This document shows positions 11,794 through 25,253 of a DNA stretch of 64,000 nt, in pieces; position 1 is the stretch's first letter, and the number at the start of each line of letters is the position of its first letter. Position numbers and translations under genes: made by a program. The stretch covers positions 160,007,983 through 160,071,982 of the forward strand of contig CM038216.1 in assembly GCA_021442155.1 (NCBI GenBank), written 5' to 3'. The notes under the pieces were generated by a model that was not told where the DNA came from, ran no database searches, and saw nothing but the letters and a program-made list of their open reading frames with translations. Origin of the DNA: Cymbidium sinense. Its lineage: Eukaryota; Streptophyta; Magnoliopsida; Asparagales; Orchidaceae.

Positions 11794-14700
11794 TGTTGAC
11801 CTAACTTTTGGAGTGAGGACTCATCATTCCCATCTTAGACTTAGGAACCTTCTAGGTACTTGGATTTCCTTAGTCATAGGATACTTCTAGTGGCTAAGGG
11901 AACACTAAACCCTAGCCTAGAGACTTAGGAAGGCATACCCTAAGCTTAGGATAGGTCGTAAGACAAATAGGTCTTACCTATCCTATGGCCTAAACCAACC
12001 CATGCTTGTCCACCATCCAAAACTAACTTCAAGCCAACACAACTAACCTCAATTGAATTTTGTTTCCCATCTAAGCTCCAATCCAAATTGACTTAGACCT
12101 TAACCTAAGTTAGCTCCATCAAGATCCTTTGATCCAACTCAAATCCCATTCAAGTAAACCAAATCCAATTGATTTTCACAAAAGCACTCCAACCATTCAA
12201 TATATCATTTCAAACTCTTATAATACTTATAATCAAACTAATCAAATCAAATGAATCCAATCAACCCAAGTTAGCCCATTTAACCCAAAAGGTCCAAATG
12301 AGCCTAAGTCCAATCAAACTTAAATCAATTACAATCAAGGCCGTCAATCAACCTTAAATCCATCAATGAACTCTTCTCAACACCCAATTCCACTAATCCA
12401 ACTCTATCAACCCAATTGGCCCACTTGACCAAAAGTGGCCTAAATGACCATATTGACTTAAACTTCAATCCAACCCCATCCAATCCCTTTCATAATGATT
12501 GTTGACCATCTTTGATAGTCCAATTGTAATCAATTGAATCAAACCAAAATAATTTGACTAATTAACCCAAGTTGACCCATTTGACCTAAAGGGTCAAATT
12601 GGGTCAAATCTCATTAGAAATCCATTGAAATCAATGTTCTAATTAATCATAATTTAATTATTGAACAAGATCCAACCTTCAATTGAACCCAATTTTGTCA
12701 ACTTAACCCAATTGACCCCTTTAGCCCAAATTGACCTAAAGGGTCCAATTAAAACAAATCCTTCCCAAATCCAAATTGATTCAAACCAACACCTAAAATC
12801 ATTCTCAAATGATCAATTGAACCTAAACCAACCCACCACCCAAGCCAATTTGGCCAATTTGACCAAATTGGTCAACTTAGCCCATTTGGCCTAAATGAAC
12901 CCAAATGAGCCAAAATTAAATCCACTTCAAATTAAACCAAATCAATTGAACCAATACAATTCAAATGATCAATTGAACATATCTAAACCCATAGTTTGAC
13001 TCTATTTGACCAATTGATCAACCTAGCCCCCATTTGACCCATATGGGTCAAATTAAGCCAAACTCATCCGAACCAAGTCCAAACCTAACCAAACTTGCAT
13101 GACTCATTCTTGGGTCTCCATGAGCCTGCCCAAGTGGACCAAACCCATGGTGAACCTGGTTTGGGTCAAAACCCTTGAACCAACCCACCCAAATGGGACA
13201 AAATCCCCATTTGGATGGGTTCTACCACTCTCCAAGCCTTGGCAACCACCTTTAACCATTATTGGACACTAGGACCACTGACCTAACATAACCCAAGGCT
13301 ATTGGGTTCAACCTTTGGCCATGAGGGTGAAATCACCCATGACATGCCATTGGTTCACTTCGAGAAGGTGGTACACCCCATGCGAGCCCATGCCACTACT
13401 TCAACCTCTCAAGTACCTCCACCTCAACAATCCCCTGCCACCTCCAGCCACCTACCCTAGTCGGATGACTGCTAAAGGCTAAGCCAATCTCAGCCCTTGG
13501 TTCACTTGGGGAGGAGAGTATACTCCTCCCAATCCATTCAAACTTCATAGAGCATCCTTAGAGCATGGGCCCAAGACCCTTCCCCAATCCCTAGCATCTC
13601 AAGAGACCAACCACAGCAAATCCCATCTCTCCAACCTCACTAAAACCTCACCAAATCTAAATTAACTCTCCCCACACCTTCCCCTCACTCAAGCGAGTCA
13701 AACAAATTGGATTCGATTTGATCATCAAAAGGTCCCAAGACCAACTCTGGGAGCTTTGTGATGCTTGGTCCATAGGAACACGGTGAGGTAGCTTGAGATC
13801 TTCTCAATAAGGCTTCATCTCTTCAAGATGAAGCTACCTTTGTCAATACTGTATTTTGCTAATGGGGTAAAATTGGCAAATCATAGATTTTCTCTAGGTC
13901 TTTTATGAAATGAATTGTGATTTTATGCAATTTCCACCATAGGATCTCCTTAGATCTCTTCCTGAACATTTTGGAGTCAATCTTTATGCCACGAGCTCGT
14001 GAGCTCTGGAATGAAGGGCAAATGGTGTTGTCATTCTTTCGGGGACGACGGATCATCATCGTTTCACATGATTAGAATGGAAGGCAGTGATTTAATCTAT
14101 TAGATTATTCAATTTAATCCTTAAGAAACCATGAGATTAATCTTAGTAGTTCAATCTGAGATCGGATGGTGGGGATAAAATTGTGTCCACCATCAAGTCA
14201 CCAGAAGGCGACGATTTAAATAACCTATCTCATGGTACCATATAGAAAGCATTACTGAATCAGTTTTTCATGCACCAATTTTTTTGGGAGTTAATTAAGT
14301 GTTAATAATTCAATTAAATGGCTAGAGCTTTGAAAATTCATAATTAATTATTAAAAAATCCACAAAATAAAAAGAAACCATATTGGAAAGGGTAAATAGA
14401 GGAAAATTTAATTAAGAAAAAGTCACTAATGTTTGATCAATAAATAGTTCTTAATTAGAGTTTTGAATTTAGGCTAATTACCAAATTAAGGCTTACCACG
14501 CCAATTGATCCTAAATTTGGTGGGTTAACTCCATGGGATGTCCTCTGCCTTCCATAATTTTCTTAGAATTTATTAGCCATGTAATTCAAATAATTTGAAA
14601 TTCTAATTCTAATCACCCTCCTTAATCAAGTTTATATTTATTAAAATTGCTAAATAGTAAAAATTAAATAATTAATAATGGCTAATCATTGTAAACAGTG

Positions 14701-17700
14701 GAAATGTTGAGGGAAAATAATTAGGACTTCTTTCCTAATCACTTCCCTAAATACATTTCATTAGGAGGTTAATTAATACATGTGGTAATTAGGGATTAAT
14801 TAAGCAATTAATGATGAAGTAAAATCAAATTAAAATGATGATTGGTTTAGATAATTCAAGTTTGATTCATGGGTTCCCCTTTATGTGTTTAATAACATAA
14901 AGATCATTATGGAATTTATGGTTAACCCATGAGTGTGGGAAAACCACAAGAGTATTTAATTTAGATTTTTCTTTAATCTAATTAACTCTTAAGTATGAGC
15001 CTAATTACATTTAAATCCTTTTAGGATCATTGCAAATTTTAATTTTTCATAAGCATATCATTGGAGGCTCAAGATCAAGTAGTTAATTAAATTAAAGAAG
15101 CTTAAGAAAGAGTAATTAAATTAGTTGTTTAATGACTTGAACTTAATCAATCCATACAATTTATTTAATGTATTTTCTTTAAATACATTAAGTCACCAAC
15201 ATGGGATGGGGTAAAACATCAAATGTCATTCTCCTCTCTAGGTCTTAATAACTTCAACATCAAAATCAAGATTCCATAAAATTTTGGTTAATCTTAAAGA
15301 GTTTTATTTGACTTGATTGTCTTAGGAATTAATGTGATTGAATGTATCATGTGGCAATGTTTAATTATTACTTTTCAATCATTATAAATTTGTATGTCAT
15401 TTGTTTCATGTATTCATGTCTTTTCAAAAAGAATCAGAAAAAATATATAAAGAATGTAATCATATCTAAATTGCATGTGTTGAATTAATCTTACTGTATG
15501 GTGTGACTATTATCACTAATAAATCTCAAATTATTTTTCATATTATAAGCTAATGATGAAAATTTAAAGTGATGTTGGCTATGAATATTCTATGTGATTT
15601 ATATTCACTTATAGTTTAAACATGTTAAAGGGTTGTTCTATTTTCAAGATTCATGTGTATGTTTACATATGTTTGAATGTTAGTAAGTATATAATCTAGA
15701 CATCCTAGAATATGAGGCTTTAAGTATCCCCAAGGAGGTCTTAGATTACCTCACTTCCTGGTTTAACGACACATACTTACTTAATTTCATATATGTGTAT
15801 ATGTACTAGAATTTGGATAGAGCTTTATATGACTAAATAATTTGCTAATATACAACCTTTTGCATGATTTTCATTCATATGTTTATGTATATGCTTATGT
15901 AAAGTTAATAAGTATATAGTTTGAACATTCTGAGAATATGAGGCTTTAAGTATCCCCAAGGAGGTCTTAGATTACCTCACTTCCTTGGTTTAAAAATGAC
16001 ATGTACTTGCTTAATCTTTAATACATGCATATATATGTGCTTAACTAAGGATTGAAATCTTTCTTTTCTACCAAAATATATACAATAAAAAAAATCATCA
16101 AGTGTGCAAAAACATGAATATATTGTATGTATGAGTAAGAAACAAAGAAATATGCATGTTATTGATGATGAAAAAGAATGATGTAATATTATCCATGTGA
16201 TAGTAATTCAGTCTCATTAATCTTAAGATACCTTTCATGTTTGAATAGGATTCTTTAAGATTAACCCAAACCTAGGATTAATAAAATGTTTAATAAATCA
16301 TTCACTAAAAGAAACCAAAAAATGATAACAACATACCTTTAGAAAATAAGTTAGGGTAGGGATGAAAGAGGGTCAAACATCTTTCATGTCTTTATAACAA
16401 CTAGATGTTAAGTAAATATTAAGTGAAACAAAAAAAATATAAATTAAAATCCACCAATCCTTTTAATAACTTGAAGTGAAACCTCCCCTCATGTGTAACT
16501 TGAACATTCCAAAACTTTTAGACAATCATATACTTAGATCCTAGCTAAGACATACCACACCAAAGCTTAGCACGCACACTAGAATACTAAGTCACCCCTT
16601 CTAGCTCCAAGTTAAGATGGTGTATGTTGTGATGTTATATTTTATTTTGTGATGTAATGTTTTAGACTGGATGTTAAGATAGTTTATGTGTAAAGTGGAT
16701 GTTAAGCCATTCATAGCCTAATGATATTTTATGTAGGGAATTATGCTAAAGGATAGCTGAAGTAATGAATAATAAATATAAATTCTCTTGCTTGTAGGTT
16801 GCTTATGCCCCTAAGCATAATCCAATTAGGATAGTGGGCTTGGTTGCCCATGTGTAGGGTGTTAATTCCAAATATCCGAAATATACTTGCTTGATTTGAA
16901 TGCTTGTTTGGCTAACATCTATTTTGCGTATAGTTAGATTTTATTTTTCATAAACATTTAATATTTACAATTGAATTAATAGGTTAGGATGATCGTGGCT
17001 AGAAGGCAAAGACTTGGGAGGCCACGTGAAGCTTAGCAAAAAACCAAATTAAAGGAGAAAGGAAAGATGAAGAATGAAGACTCCATAACATTTACTTTCA
17101 TTGTAATTGTAATATTATTTTTTATAATATGGGTTGTATAAGGGTAGAGCTCAGCTACCCAATTTCATTATTTTTTTAGGGAGAATGGCGGTACCTGGCC
17201 GCACCGATCTTTTATCTTTTACAAAAATTTATAAATGTTTGGTTGTCATGTTTAGATTGTGCAATAGAAATGGCATGCTTTACATAAGTTTATTAAAGTT
17301 TGATGATTGAATGTGTGGCCTGGATGTGGTAGGCTCTTTAGGATAAAATTAAATAATCTACACCCACTAATAACTCATAACTAAGTTCTAAAATAACTCA
17401 TAACCTCACTTTAAAGCCTAGGTTTATAATCAATGTAAATAAAAGATTTAACAATCCCTTAGTTGAATGATGTATGTTATAACAATCATGCATATCATCT
17501 TATTTCACTCTTGAATAGGGAGGGTCTCCATTCTTACATGATAGGGGAATGCTTGACCTTTGAGGGCATTCCTTGTAGTGGAGAACACCTCATCCCACAT
17601 AGATTTAGTCCACGAACTTATTTCATCATGCATTTAGGCATAACTAGCCCAAGACTTAGTCCAAATGATTGTGTCAAAAATGATTTAAAAGATGGTAAAT

Positions 17701-18640
17701 ATTTTCATTAGTCTAAATCATGTATTTATTCCAATCATGATCTAGTCTCTTAAGGAGTGAGTTTAAAACTCTAATTTCCCTTCTTAATTAAATAACAACC
17801 TAGCTATCTTGCATTTTACATAAGATTGGCCTACATGGTTTTGAAGCATAGGAGGTGTTAGTGGCCACTCTAGGCTGTTATATGTCAAGAAGAGTCGGGA
17901 TGAGTTTATCCATTCTTATGGAGGTAAACCACTATATCCCATTTTTTGATTAGACTTAAGTCATGGCTTTTAGCTTGTGCTAAAGCATCCTAGATTTAGA
18001 TTATGAGGCTATTTGTTTCCTTGACAGTATAAGTCCTTACTTGGCATTTCTATAATCTTGTGTTGATGGACTATAAGTCCTAGCATTCTAATAAAGATTT
18101 CAACTTAGACAAAAGTAAATTCTCTCTTCCAAATATGTAAAGCCTCACTATAGGGTAGACTGGAGTGCTCACTAGACTTCTTAGTATCATGAGTGCTCCC
18201 TACTTATCTTCTTTTGGAATCCATAAATAAGTTTTTCCACTTGAACTCTCCCACTTGACATTCATGAAAACCCAATCCTTTGATAGTCTAGCTTTGAAAT
18301 CTTTAGAGATATTTATTGACTATTCTATCGAGAGTATTCTTAGGAAATTTCTATTTCTTATGATGTAATTAACAATGGAAGCTTACTTCCATATGGAATT
18401 AAAGAACCTGACATAAAAATAAACTCTGCCTTACTTTTCTATGTAAAGTAAGGAAAAGATCTCTCGTATATAGAAAGACCCATCTGTCGTAGAAGTCCTC
18501 ATTAGGTGATTAAGTCTATTGGTGGGTGATGCTTTCATCTTTTGAGGTGGTGCATCATACCTTAATGTCATACTCGATCGCTTTAATAAGTACCCCCTAA
18601 GATCTGTAGTGTCCCAACGACTCCAAATTAAAACACCACA
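11794..18640 (+). mobile_element. Noncoding repeat B of the A/B/C family, LTR-like ends
   Basis: About 6.85 kb, the inverted counterpart of A and C. It starts TGTTGACCTAAC and ends AACACCACA, so it has TG...CA ends. The flanks are acatg (11789-11793) and agatg (18641-18645), a 4-of-5 duplication. Landmarks in plus order are a tract of CCAATTTGACC-type phrases (12000-13200), the region of the family inverted repeat and TTTAAATAA box (about 14210-14275), a two-unit tandem repeat (15680-16030), and the GGTTGTATAAGGG block near 17130. No ORF over 82 codons occurs, and none is convincing. It sits inside the plus-strand copia element and is therefore younger than it. Confidence 0.65.
15680..16030. 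repeat. Two-unit tandem repeat inside repeat B
   Basis: TATGAGGCTTTAAGTATCCC begins at 15711 and again at 15937, a period of 226 bp. Each is followed by AAGGAGGTCTTAGATTACC. It is equivalent to the doubled block in A and C. Confidence 0.7.
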
Positions 18641-18645
18641 AGATG

Positions 18646-19709
18646 TTGTTTGGCTTATTGTGACTTTAACATTTCATAGACTTTATGAGTATTATATTTT
18701 TTTGCCAATAAATGTTTTTAATTATCATGATTTGGATTTATATTTTAAAATTCTCTAAAATTCATGATATGTAAATTTAGTTGCTCACCCTATGTGCATC
18801 TATTTGTTTTTAAACTAGATTAGTTTCTAGTTTGGAAGATAAAATGCTTACCTAATTGATATTTACAAGATTTAATCTCTTATGGCCACATTTAATAAAT
18901 TATAATTTTTAATAGCTTATTGATTTCATCAAGCTTATTTAGTATATGTTTTGTGATCTAGAGCTCAATATTCTTAATTTGAAACTCATCATTACTTTAT
19001 ATAGATCATGATTATTAAATTGGAATAAATATGTAATTAGGTTCTATGAATTATTTTGTAAGATTACTAATTCTCTTTTGACATCTGTCTTCAATGTTAA
19101 GAAAAATTTATGATTTTTATTCCTCGTTCTTCAATTAACATTTGATACAATTACGTATGATTTGATAATAAGATATTTTTTGTTGGTATTTTATGTTGTC
19201 TTTACCTTCAAAAATATTGTTTATTTTGAATGGTTAAGATGTGGAATATCAAATTGCTTCAAATTTTGCTAAATTTTATTTTAGAGATAATTTGTATCTT
19301 TCTTATGATTAATTGTATATTTTCATCACATATAATATTTTTCTTCATTTACATTTTTTTTTCAAAGTTAGTTTCATGTAAAAAAATTTATATATTACTT
19401 TACATTAAATAAGGAGAATATCAAGCATGTCAATCTTTATTTATTGTTATTTTTACCATCTCATGCTAAATTTACTTTTGTACTTAATTAAGGAAGAAAA
19501 TTTTATTGATATAACCAACTTCTATTTTATTGTCAAACATTTGTTGATGTCAAAAGGGGGAGAAATGTTGATGTTGGTGTATATGACAAGTGATGATGGT
19601 TAGACTTTTAATCTTCCACATATGCATTTAGTGAGGGAGAGAAAAATATTTATAATATTTTTTTACCCTTCGCACCACCATCAATTTGTCATCATCAAAT
19701 AGGGGAGAT
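18646..19709 (+). mobile_element. 3' noncoding spacer of the plus-strand copia element
   Basis: Very AT-rich, with no usable frame. It carries two polypurine tracts, the second of which abuts the 3' LTR. Elements of the SIRE group are known for a long untranslated region after pol, which fits this stretch. It was separated from the gag relic by insertion of repeat B. Confidence 0.45.
19551..19709 (+). promoter_or_regulatory. Internal and terminal polypurine tracts
   Basis: CAAAAGGGGGAGAAA at 19551-19565 and ATCATCAAATAGGGGAGAT ending at 19709 are typical of copia elements of this group. The second lies immediately before TGTTGAG, the LTR start, as expected for the primer of plus-strand DNA synthesis. 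The minus-strand element has the same pair at 23229-23214 and 23040-23023. Confidence 0.65.
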
Positions 19710-22420
19710 TGTTGAGTATACACTTTATGTATCTCACCATTTAATTGCATGATAAATTATCTACATTAATCATTATAATTATCATTCTTAAATTATAATT
19801 TTATTAGGGTAATTATATATTTTTAAAGCTACTAATTATTAATTTTAAGTATTTTAGGAAATTCATTAGACTCAATTTGCTTAGTCAGATCAAGAAAATC
19901 ATATCACCTCGACTAGGGTAGTTTGGGAATCTTCCTAGGTTATGCAATAATAAGATAAATAAGAGCTCAAAAATATGAAAATAATTTTTTAAATAATTCC
20001 ATATAATTCTTTGATTATTTGCATAATTTTTTATATTTTATTTGCATCATATTTTAATTATTCTTTAAATTATTCTTTTAGATAATTTAAGTACTTGCAT
20101 TAAATTAAGTCTTATCCATTGTGTTATAAAGTGTGTTGTATTTATTTCACACTTAATTTAATTATTTTAATGCTTGGTCTTATTAATTATTAAATTATTT
20201 TTACATGAGAGTGAAATTATTCATGAATTATTCATATTATTCTTTTTCTCTCTCCTATCCTTTTATTTTTTTTTGTCTCCTATCAAAATTATCATCCCAA
20301 TTTAGTTATCATAGAATTTTTTATAATTTTGTGACGAGGAATTTAATGTTATTTATTTAATTTCATACAATAATATTTTTCTCATTTTATTGAATTTTAA
20401 ATTCTAAAATTATTTGAATTTGAATATTTTGAATATCAAATTGTATATTGCCTTGATTTATTTCTAAATTTAGATTATTTGTTTATGACATGTTTTGATA
20501 AAAAATTATTTATTTTTATCATGATATATTCGAATTAATTTATTTTATTTAAGGCATTAATATTTTCCATATTTGAGAATTTTTAAAAATCAAATTATTT
20601 TAAATTTTAAATTTTGAATCATGCCATAAATTATTTTCAAATTTATTTTATTTATTTTGGCATGCTTAGGAAGCTCTCTATTTATTCTAATTAATTTAAT
20701 TAAGTTTTATTTGAATTAATTTTATTCAGATGAAATTTAAAGTCAAATGACTTTGAATTTAATGCACTTTTCTTTATTGGATTTTTGTTTTCAATAATAT
20801 TTAGCTATCCCACCAAAATCTTTTTTTAATTTACATAAAAATTATGTTTAAATTTCAGATTCCTTCTTAACCAGTCTCTCTTGATTGCTAATTGATTGAA
20901 TATCATTAATTGGAGATTGGTTTATTTAATAAATTCTTTGAACGCCCCATATAATGAAGAATCTTTGATTTATTTTATTAAATTAATTTTAAATCTCTTA
21001 CTTAATTGATTTCTTAATTAATTAAAGTTTTTTAATTATGTCAAATGCATTAAAACATATTCCCTCCATTGTTGAACGTCTCACACTTACTTGAATTCAT
21101 TAAATTCAAATATATTTAATTAAATGTTTGACTTTTGAATTTGAATTAAATCCCTTCCATATTTATTTTCCCTCTTATTTTTTCCCACTTGTTTCTGCTT
21201 GCCTTGGGTGAAATTTTCATGGACTAAACTCTATTTAAGGAGTTGATTTCATGATTTCATGACTTAACTCTTTCTTGCAAAATTTCTCTCTTGGCTAAAC
21301 TCTTACATAATCATTTCTTGGTGTTCAAGTACTCAAGTTCTCCTCTTCCCTCTTTACATCTTCAACCAAATTCAAGGAGAGACCTTCTTCATCATCTTCA
21401 AGCCTTGTGCTCACATCTTCATTTATTAAAGAGACTTGACTAAGATTATTTCAAGTTGCTTCAATCATTGTTGGTTTTGATTTTTGATGGTTCAGCGTGA
21501 TTGAAAATAATTGTTATTAATATTATTAAAAAATTTCTAAAATTCTTTTCAATCATTTTCCAAGTGATTTGAATAATTCATCTTGTCATTAATTTGTGTT
21601 TTGATTTGTGAGATCACATCTTTATGGCTTTTACAAATATTGCTTTTCATAGTTTTCATATTCATGATCTTTGTAGTTTATTTTGTGCAAGTTCTTTAAA
21701 AGTTGTATTTTATTCAAGCACATTGCCTTAAAATTGTATTAAGTTCATACTTTCAAATCATCATTCCACCTTCTAAAAATGCTTTAAGAGAATAATTTAT
21801 TTCAAGTATTTTACATAAAAATCATATCATTGCATGTTTTTAAAATAAAAAAGAAACATACACACATTGAACTCTCATTCTTATTTGTCTTAATATTTTT
21901 TTATTGGGCTTGTGAACTAGATTATTTTAAAATCAAAGAAATAAATTTTATTGTTATATTTTTTCTTGTACTACTTTATTTGGGGTTGTACTTGCCCATG
22001 TAGGAAAGTATGGTGTCAGGGTTGTACTTGCCCGTTCTAAGAAAGTACGGTGTTGGGGTTGTACTTACTAGATGTAGGAAAGTATGTGTTGGGGTTATAC
22101 TTGCCTGGGTGTAGGAAAGTACAAAATATTTATAGTAATCTTATTTGATTAGTGAATTCCTAGTTAGGGTGACTAGGTATGGCTGTAGATCGATTTTGGG
22201 TTTTTACCAAACCATAAAAATAATTTTTGTCCCTCATATTTTTACTTTTTTGCATTTGGTTTAGTTATTGCTTTGTTCTTTTGTTATAAACAACCTTATA
22301 TATTTTGTAACTATTTTTTTATAAAAATTTTAAAAACTATAATTTAAATTAAAAATATTTAAAAATACCCAATTCAACCCACCCCCCTCCCCATGGTAAT
22401 TTAATAAATTAAGATCATAC
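19710..22420 (+). mobile_element. 3' LTR (long) of the plus-strand SIRE-type copia
   Basis: The left edge is well placed: TGTTGAGTATACAC follows directly on the polypurine tract. Features expected near the right end are the block CTAGGTATGGCTGTAGATCG (about 22170), ACCAAACCATAAAAATAATT, and the C-rich ACCCACCCCCCTCCCC near 22378. The exact right end is not resolved. The LTR holds a four-unit tandem repeat. No matching 5' LTR in plus orientation was found upstream of the gag relic. Confidence 0.5.
21982..22122 (+). repeat. Four tandem ~36-bp units in the LTR
   Basis: Units begin near 21983, 22019, 22056 and 22091. Each has the form GGGTTGTACTTGCC, then about six variable bases, then TAGGAAAGTA. 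Units differ by small indels. The position, just upstream of the C-rich LTR end, suggests the R/U5 part of the LTR. Confidence 0.75.
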
Positions 22421-23022
22421 TATATGATTAATATCATATTGTATGATTAGTTAACTTGGTAATTATCTAAATTAATATTGATGTTTGTATAAATTAACAA
22501 ATTAAATTGTGCAATATGAACCTAATCATTCTATACCATTAGCTTAATTTCACAAATTTTTGGGCTTAACCAACTTATTTAAGTTGGCTAGAAATTTAAC
22601 AAAAATGAATAATCATACAATACAATCTAAATCATCATGTATGATTGGTACATTTTTGGTAAATTTATGTTCTGTCAAGTGTGTGTATGCTTGGTTATTA
22701 TTTATCATTCACATGCCAAATATATGAATAAAATAGAAATACTATATATGGCCATACAATTTGTTGCACTTGATTCAAATCTTTTGACATCAATTGTTCC
22801 TTATTTTCCATCTTTTCTTGATCCTTGATCAAGCTTTACAACAATCTACCATAATTTGTGCTTTCACGAGGAATTCTTGATTTGGCTACTCAATTTTGAT
22901 ACCATCAATAAAGTTCTAACACAACCTACACACACAACTAATTAATGAAAAGCAATTATTCAACCAAAAATATTTGTGATAATCAAAACATAGAATAAGA
23001 AGTTAGACTCATGGAGCTAACA
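22421..23022 (-). mobile_element. Possible 3' LTR remnant of the minus-strand copia
   Basis: On the minus strand TGTTAGCTCC starts at 23022, directly after the polypurine-like CATCATCAAAATGGGGATAT. This is the same geometry as at 19710 on the plus strand. The left limit is unclear because the plus-strand LTR ends nearby, so the two elements meet tail to tail. The small plus-strand ORF at 22637-22828 has no recognisable domain and is discounted. Confidence 0.4.
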
Positions 23023-23229
23023 ATATCCCCATTTTGATGATGGAAAATATTAATGGTCGAGATTAGGGAGTATAGCAAGTAAAGAACATGATGAAGTGAC
23101 ACTTCCTCAATTTATGCCTAATTGCAAAAGAAAAAAGAAAGATATACGAAAAACAAAATGCAGTACATGCAAGACCTGTAAAAGATGCAAAGAACATGTA
23201 CACTCACTAAACTTTTCTCCCCCTTTTGA
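23023..23229 (-). promoter_or_regulatory. Two polypurine tracts, minus-strand copia
   Basis: On the minus strand AAAAGGGGGAGAAAAG (23229-23214) and ATCAAAATGGGGATAT (about 23038-23023) reproduce the internal and terminal polypurine tracts of the plus-strand element. They fix the orientation and the 3' end of this second copia copy. Confidence 0.6.
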
Positions 23230-24190
23230 CACATCAAAAAGAATCAAGAAGATGGGCAAATGAAATACTAGTGAAAATTTATGGATTTTAAAGCAAGCAA
23301 TTTTTTTTAATTATTCTAAACACATATCCTTATAAAACAAGTAAATTTAGAACATGTAGGCAAAGATAGTATAATATGTGTGTCATTAATTATTTCTAAA
23401 TGACCCTTTATTATTTCATGATGAAACACTTTTATTTAAAGATACTACACAGCTTATGTAAATGACATCAATCAATTTACTAAATTCCCTAGACACATTT
23501 GTAGCAAAAAATAAAATGTTGCATAAATTTTGCATAGATGAATTATAAACGCTATTGCATGATTCAAGTAAACAAACAACTGTTATGATGGGTCACTTAA
23601 TGTCAAAACTAAGAAAGCATGAACCATTATCATTTTTTTATTTCATTTCCCCGCTTTGGGTTTTTTTTTTTAGATTCAACAGTTATCCAAAATTAAACAT
23701 CATAACCTAACGATTGTTGTTTCTCAAGTCATTCTACAATTTGCAAAATTGCATACATCCACACTAATATTTATGCATAAGTTAATTTGTTACAAAATGT
23801 AAAGAAACATAGAGTATAGAAAAGGATGTGATTTACACAAGTAAGTTTGTATTTTAAATAAATGTGGATATCATCATAAATAATTTGTGAGCTACTTGGT
23901 TAAGTTAACAAAAAATTTTAGTTCTAAATGAAGCTTGATTAAAAGGAAAATATTAAAAAGGAAATTCAAGGAAAATATTATTTCATTGTTAAATCCATAA
24001 ATCATGGCTAGTAACAACTAACATATGCTAAGACAATCAATATAATCAGCTGAAATGCTAATTAATTTAACTAACATGGAACACAAGTACAACATATGCA
24101 AAAAAAGGGTGCAACAAAATACTAAATAGGAACTAATACAACTAAAATAAACACTAAAAATAAATTAATAAAACAAACACTAAAAGGAGC
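23230..24190. other. AT-rich copia spacer, no gene
   Basis: Noncoding sequence between the polypurine tract and the Transposase_32-like relic of the minus-strand element. No domain, repeat or RNA gene is recognised. Confidence 0.35.
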
Positions 24191-25253
24191 TAGTACATTG
24201 TAGAAAAAATAACTAAAATCTGGAAGGTCCCTCATCCGGTGGTGGTGGTTGAAAGAAGTCATGCAAGTTATCAAACAGAGTTGAAACCAAGCTCGATCCT
24301 TTACCATATGCTGATGATATGCCTCCCAATGGGTTCCTGCTCCTCTATCTATCAATCTTTAACTCTAGTTCTGCAAAGTGCTCTGTCCAAGCAACCTGGG
24401 GTAGTTGTAATGGGATTAAGGCTCCACCTATCTAGCTGATTTGTCCTCCTGAGCCAGTGTTATGGCCTGAGCTGATCATCGCTTCTCACTATATAATGTA
24501 TGAAAGGAGTGATCAGTGAAGTGAGAAGGCAGATGGTATGGCTCTTTGAGATAGAAAATGTTATATTTGACCTCTAAAAGATAGCCATTCATGTGCCCCA
24601 AGGACAAATTATGTATTTCTTTTGATTATAGCTTCCTAACAATAGTGAGATTTTCAATGCAATGTATCAAAAGATCCACCACATTGAACTGAGTGTGGAT
24701 CTTCCAAAAATAGGTGATAATAGAGAGAGAGGATATTAATAAGATCACCAACTTTGGGCATAACATTGTGCCTTAGCACACGTTGAATAGTACATGCATT
24801 TAACATAAGACCACTAACTAATGGTTGATGTTGCCTAAAGGCTGAGTTCCTAATAAGTTCATTCATTGTGGTCCAGTTGTAAGTTGGGTCATTTGATATG
24901 GCATGGGTAGATTAACCAATTTTATAAACATGAAGATAATCATGAAGGTTAATATCTATGATAGAGATTTCCCTACCACAGACTCATGATTATAAGATAG
25001 TGCAATCGAAGTTTATAGCTAAGTTGGAAAAGAATTCAAAAAGGAACTCAGAATGAAATGGATAGGCTAGGGAGATCAAAAATTAAAAAGAGGTGGTGGC
25101 AAAGAGATCAGAAATTGGGAAGGACAACTTATCTTGAAGCAAAGGTTTGGAATTTGTGATTTCACACTCCTCATATTTCTTATAAGCCGCTTCCTCCTCT
25201 TTAGATCTGAAATAATTTTCTCTCCTAACGCTTCGACCTCTTTTCAATTCCAT
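24190..25253 (-). pseudogene. Relic resembling the 'putative plant transposon protein' domain
   Basis: A minus-strand frame starts at an ATG at 25253. It reads MELKRGRSVRRENYFRSKEE and goes on to KKYEE...LLQDKLSFPISDLF. After breaks come EFLFEFFSNLA with VCGREISI (about 25040-24960), then SGLMLNACTIQRVLRHNVMP and DLINILSLYYHLFL (24654-24866). These match, in order, my memory of the domain found in many plant retrotransposons (Transposase_32 type): FxSxxAxxRYxxY, then an EFYANL/VRG block, then a block ending near a leucine-rich segment. A final piece, FDNLHDFFQPPPPDEGPS (about 24275-24215), resembles the usual proline-rich tail. Several stops and frameshifts make it nonfunctional. The assignment rests on motif memory and needs a profile search. 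Confidence 0.45.

Noticed and set aside
1836..18640. A and B as one giant palindromic transposon with terminal inverted repeats
   Set aside because: Each has its own 5-bp flanking duplication and a separate host sequence, and C shows that the unit is independent. The inverted arrangement is therefore coincidental.
19230..19412. 60-codon plus-strand ORF rich in Ile and Phe
   Set aside because: AT-rich composition in a copia spacer; no conserved motif or supported start.
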